Assembly: GCF_002127325.2 (NCBI RefSeq)
Contig: NC_035439.2
Location: 138,261,901 to 138,325,900 of the forward strand
Reading direction: 5' to 3'
DNA length: 64,000 nucleotides
DNA from: Helianthus annuus
Taxonomy: Eukaryota > Streptophyta > Magnoliopsida > Asterales > Asteraceae
The translations under genes were made by a program, and so were the position numbers. Under the pieces are notes generated by a model, which saw only the letters and a program-made list of their open reading frames with translations, had not been told where the DNA came from and made no database searches. Below, in pieces: positions 60,091-64,000 of the stretch (within the stretch, counting starts at the first letter, position 1; each line of letters starts with the position of its first letter).

Positions 60091-62728
60091 TGTAACGCTC
60101 CGCTTTCTTGATTTTTACATACTTGTTACAATGGATATATTATACACATTTATCTTAATCACTTATTAATTTATCTAGTTAAACCTGTTCATTATTCCTA
60201 TTTAGACCTTGTGCTATGTTAAATAAGCCTTGCCACTTCTTAAACACATTATATAAGTCACAAATATACATCTTAATGTAAAAAAAAAATTAGAATTGTG
60301 TATAGGTCCGATCAGAACAACCTTTTGGTTGGTTTAATGTATTTTTTTAATGCTAAAATCAGCTAAACTCTTTATATTTCAATAATTAATTATAAGCTTG
60401 ACTTAATATAATATGTGTAGTATACTAAGCCAATTATGTCACAAAAAAGGAAAAAAACATGGCTGTTAACAGCCATCTCTATCAGCAGCTTATATGTTGT
60501 TTCTATTTGTTTTTTTTATTAATTAAACACCCACTAACTTGCTATATCATAACATGCATATTATAGTTCAATAATAGCTATCAAGTATTATGTCACAAAA
60601 CAAAAAAAAAAAAACGATAAATGTGGCTGCTAATCAGCTCTCGACCGCTAGTAATAAGGCTGTTATGGTGTTGTTTTATTACAAAGCTCCCAACAATTTA
60701 CAATCTACCACCAACCACTAATATTATATTTGGTTAATTGATTTATTAATTCAACATAACTAATATCCTACATAACTAACCTTTGTCACAACAATCAAAA
60801 AAATAAAATAAAGAGAAGATATATTGGCTGATTAACAGCCTACGTACGCAGCCCATTAAGGGTATTTATTTTGTTTTTTTTTTTTTTTTTTTGTGTTTAA
60901 TCAGCCCACAACTATCTTAAATGCTTACCAACCTTAACCCTAATCCTTCCCCCTATAAATACAACTTAATCTCAGCCTCCCTACTACTTTTGCAACACTC
61001 TAATCACTCCCAAATCAACAAAAAACGCAGCTGAAACTTCAAGTTCGGACAGATTCATCGAGCTTTACGAAAATGAGCATAACTTCTTCATTTCTTATCC
61101 GTTTTGGTCCATTCTTTTTCCAGAACGCTTGGCTTGACCTTGGCTTCGATTCTAGGGGTGTTTCACAGCAAACAAGTCCCTGGAACTCTGGCAAAAAGGC
61201 TTCAAAGTCTACTGTTTAAATTTGTTTTCATTAATCTTTGTTTAGACATGAGTTTAACTCACTCAAACCTATGTCCTTATGCTTATAACCACTCCTATGG
61301 TTAGTTAGGCTTAAAAACAAGGTTGAGACATACAAAATCAGAGGATAATCCTCACATACTTTCTGCTTTGTTAGGGTATTTAACCCACAAATCATGTCAA
61401 GCTTAGATCTTGATGAATGAGTGATTATGGAACAACTTGGGTTGTCCTACATAGAATCCTCACATGATTTGATGATTTCTCTATAGTTAGGTTGTTTATG
61501 TTATTGTGCTAATCCTAGTTCGTGACCCTCCTTGGTTGTTTTTACATCAAGTGAAGTGGTGAACATTCAAGGGGTTCCTAAATGGAAGCATGTCCTTCCT
61601 ACCCCATACATGACATCTATGATAACACGAGGTGCCTAAATGAAGATCCTAATCTTCTACCTCCTACTTGAATTATTGGACTAAATAATATGTAGTACTT
61701 AACCTAGATATATATATATATACACTCATTCGAACCTTTGATGTTGAACTCGTGTTTATATGTTAAAGTAGTAGAACATCACCTAAGACCTAAACCTTGT
61801 TGTGATTCTTATGGGTGTTCAACTCATGAAAACATTATCATAACCCTTGTGGTTACCAAGTGTCATACAAGTGTTAAGTGTTGAAGATGATTATTTTCAC
61901 ATGCTATTCTCATATCTTACTTTTATGTTGTTTTAAATACCGAATCTCGACTTTAAGCATACTTGAACTTTAACCCTACACATTCAATCTTCTAACCTCA
62001 TCAACTCGTCAATAATTGGATAATTGGAAAGCATATGCAAACTTTGTGAGTATACTCGTATTCCCCCTTTTTACTTTTACCACTTTTGGGGTGTAACATG
62101 TTTATCTATCAACAAATAAACATATGAACATTTTGCTTAAACACATGAACATTCCTATAACATGCTTGTATACGTGATGGCTTGATGCTTTAAACTTGGA
62201 TTAATCTTATGTGTTGAATTTATCATTAACTTCGTACGAGCCAAACCGTGACATATGTAGCGCTATAGGATTAACGACCCACCTCTTTATCTTCGGTTAT
62301 GTCATGAGCATATTGCGTTTCCTTGGTTTGATATGTTAGACACATACCATATTTAAATGTTCATCTTGAATCACATGCTTGCTATGAGGAATTGTTCGAA
62401 CTTATCTTTTTGCTATGTACGTATCAAACTTATATACTCGCCTTTGCTTTTGCATTGAACTTTATTTTAACATGTTACAGGTGGATGTTGACGATGCATG
62501 GAATCTAGTAGGATGCTTAGATACACACTTAGAAAGAATTGTATTTGTATTGTATCATTTTATTATTCATGTTGTTGTACTTTGTTTCAAAACCTTGTAC
62601 TTGATTCTTTAGAAATGAAATGAAACGATTATTTAAATACTTGTCACAATTATTAGCGTTATGATGTCTCGAGCAATCTTCACACTTCGTCTCATCCCGA
62701 TGTTTCCGCCATTGGTTGGGGTGTGACA
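60091..62728 (+). repeat. LTR copy D, complete (2638 bp)
   Basis: It ends GGGTGTGACA at 62728 and is followed by the target duplication. It has a shorter TA microsatellite (61708-61722) than copies B and C, and a TATA box at 60953-60961. Confidence 0.93.
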
Positions 62729-63413
62729 TCAATAGTTTGTCATAGTTAGTCTTGAAGCTGTCACACTTAGAGCACACTGATTCACAATTTGACAATTCAA
62801 ACTTTGCAGATTCCTCAGCACTTGAAGCTTCCTTTTCATTTGCCCTGACTGTACCTGCACAAAATATTTTAACGAAATCAAGAGGATTTTCATTTACATC
62901 TATATAACAACCTATCTTAAAATCGTATTTCATCACATATTTAGCTCTAACACATTCAACTATCCTTTTGATCATCTCCTCAAGCACATCTAAACTCAAA
63001 CCCAACACATGATTTTCCAACACTTTAATCATATCTTTTCTTTTCTTTCTACTTTCAACTTCATGAGTTTTAAGTTTGCTGATGAATTTGTTTAGATGTA
63101 ATTTTGAAAAATTAGAATCCTTCCTTAAATTTTCCAAACATTCACTCCATTCAACAGGTAATGCATCTGCAAACTTTTCTATCTTTTCACCATCTGATAG
63201 AAATATCTCATGTTTTTTCAAGTATTCAAGTAAGACTCCATATCGGTTTTCTAACTCTTCCAAAGTTTCATTCTGCAAACTCACAAAACATTTAAATCTT
63301 TTGACCCATCCATCCTTTTTCACATTTCTATAACTGTCATCCATAAAACCTCGATGCCAATCATTAAATCTCTCAAAATAATAGTTTTCTTGTTCATCAA
63401 ATACCATAGCCAT
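62729..63413 (-). pseudogene. Copia-type gag, N-terminal part
   Basis: The ATG at 63413 opens MAMVFDEQENYYFERFNDW, a gag polyprotein (UBN2/DUF4219-like) fold region with NETLEELENRYGVLL and LHLNKFISKLKTHE, and a C-x2-C segment (VCSKCDSFKTNYDKLL). It is cut by the LARD-like insertion at 62728. The open frame appears to continue a little into LTR D, which is accidental. The remainder of the protein lies at 50875-49285. The gag would assemble particles that package RNA, and it is the only protein this element family seems to encode here. Confidence 0.88.
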
Positions 63414-63495
63414 TTTTCAAATAATCCCGACACGTATTTGCTGAACACAATCGCGAACCACCAAGAACGACACAAAAGTGAACCAGAATGTTCAC

Positions 63496-63690
63496 CCGAG
63501 CGGACCAGACAGAATATGTCCTTAAAAGCGGACCAGACAGAATATGTCCTTAAAAGCGGACCAGACAAAATATGTCCTTAAAAGCTGACCAAACAGAATA
63601 TGTCCTTAAAAGCGGACCAGACAGAATATGTCCTTAAAAGCGGACCAGACAGAATATGTCCTTAAAAGCGGACCAGAAAGTGACTTATCA
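63496..63690 (-). repeat. Seven 28-bp repeats in the leader of the gag-only element
   Basis: The aaaagcggaccagacagaat type unit starts at 63496, 63524, 63552, 63580, 63608, 63636 and 63664, a constant 28-bp step. The core AAAAGCGGACC is the same as in the LTR repeats at 47158-47264. Confidence 0.9.
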
Positions 63691-63970
63691 GCGGACCAGA
63701 CTTGACCTTTCGAGCGAACCAGTATGCCTTAGGAGCGAACCTGAAGTAATGCCGTAAAAGCGGATCTCATTCGGAACACATTTTGACCCATTTTTAGTCC
63801 GTATTTCAGTCCAAAACTTTCAAGGGTTTGTCTTTGTTCAATAATACACAATCTATGAAATTTTGGTCCAATTTTATCCGGTAAAATTCTCTGAATTGAT
63901 AAAAGAAGGTGTAGAAATCAGAATTTTAAGCAAAAATCGAGCTAAACGGTAGGAACTCTTCCTCCTGAGT

Positions 63971-63980
63971 TCTGATACCA
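63971..63980 (-). promoter_or_regulatory. Primer-binding site of the gag-only element
   Basis: The minus strand reads tggtatcaga, two bases from the LTR edge at 63983. It fits initiator tRNA-Met. Confidence 0.85.
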
Positions 63981-63982
63981 CT

Positions 63983-64000
63983 TGTAGGACCGTTTTGACG
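63983..64000 (-). repeat. Edge of the 5' LTR of the gag-only element
   Basis: The last 18 bases of the window repeat the first 18 bases of the LTR at 46901 (tgtaggaccgttttgacg). The rest lies outside. Confidence 0.9.

Larger units (their letters stand above)
50876..62728 (+). mobile_element. Nested LARD-like element: four LTR copies around non-coding interiors
   Basis: The order is LTR A (truncated, 50876-51798), 3' interior end (to 52030), LTR B (52031-54684), interior (54685-57665), LTR C (truncated, 57666-60035), 3' interior end (to 60090), and LTR D (60091-62728). The flanks are tcaac (50871-50875) and tcaat (62729-62733), a 5-bp target duplication with one change. Removing the insert and one duplication copy keeps the gag frame of the host element in register, which fixes the borders. 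No coding domain is present. Confidence 0.92.
46901..64000 (-). mobile_element. Copia-type gag-only LTR retrotransposon (TR-GAG-like), continues past the window
   Basis: The 3' LTR is 46901-47362 and is preceded (minus strand) by the purine tract aagggggagtc at 47373-47363. The 5' LTR starts at 63983 and leaves the window; its first 18 bases match 46901 onward. The primer-binding site tggtatcaga is at 63980-63971. After removing the nested insertion the interior is about 4.8 kb and codes only for gag. I see no protease, integrase, RT or RNase H. Confidence 0.85.

Overview
This is plant nuclear DNA. The genes are of eudicot type, with spliced plant gene structures, a 6-phosphogluconate dehydrogenase with an intron-free coding region and two plant-specific WIT genes. 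Most of the rest is LTR retrotransposons, non-LTR remnants and MITEs. The Ty3/gypsy and gag-only copia families resemble those I associate with Asteraceae; that placement is an inference from memory.

1-13251: a Ty3/gypsy element on the minus strand (5' LTR 10769-13251, primer-binding site, leader, decayed gag-protease running off the left edge). A second minus-strand gypsy element (2236-10587, 2.64 kb LTRs, 5-bp target duplication gttag) sits inside its leader. The outer LTR in turn cuts off a Mutator-like transposase gene (13252-14829). 14830-22245: gene-poor sequence with two MULE-type MITEs that have 9- and 10-bp target duplications, minisatellites, and a hAT MITE.

22249-38800, the gene-bearing part: a 5'-truncated LINE, then three host genes all on the minus strand. 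These are 6PGD (488 aa, with a 5'UTR intron holding a hAT MITE), a complete WIT-like gene (573 aa, three coding exons, tail anchor), and a second WIT-like gene that has lost its tail anchor. Introns and spacers hold at least seven hAT-type MITEs, six with perfect 8-bp target duplications and one with a 7/8 match, some nested in each other.

38830-46900: two Helitron-like 3' termini, minisatellites with W-box palindromes, five tandem copies of an exactly 338-bp repeat, and minus-strand gene fragments in exon form: three exons of an ATG10-like gene with a frameshift, and one C2-domain exon of a BAGP1-like gene. A promoter-like 5' end lies upstream. This looks like a Helitron-type gene-capture region.

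46901-64000: a minus-strand copia-type element that carries gag but shows no pol (TR-GAG-like). Its gag is split by an 11.85-kb insertion (50876-62728) made of four copies of one 2.65-kb LTR, two intact and two truncated, around a non-coding interior. That interior shares its primer-binding site and leader with the gypsy element at the left end of the window, so it looks like a non-autonomous (LARD) relative of it.
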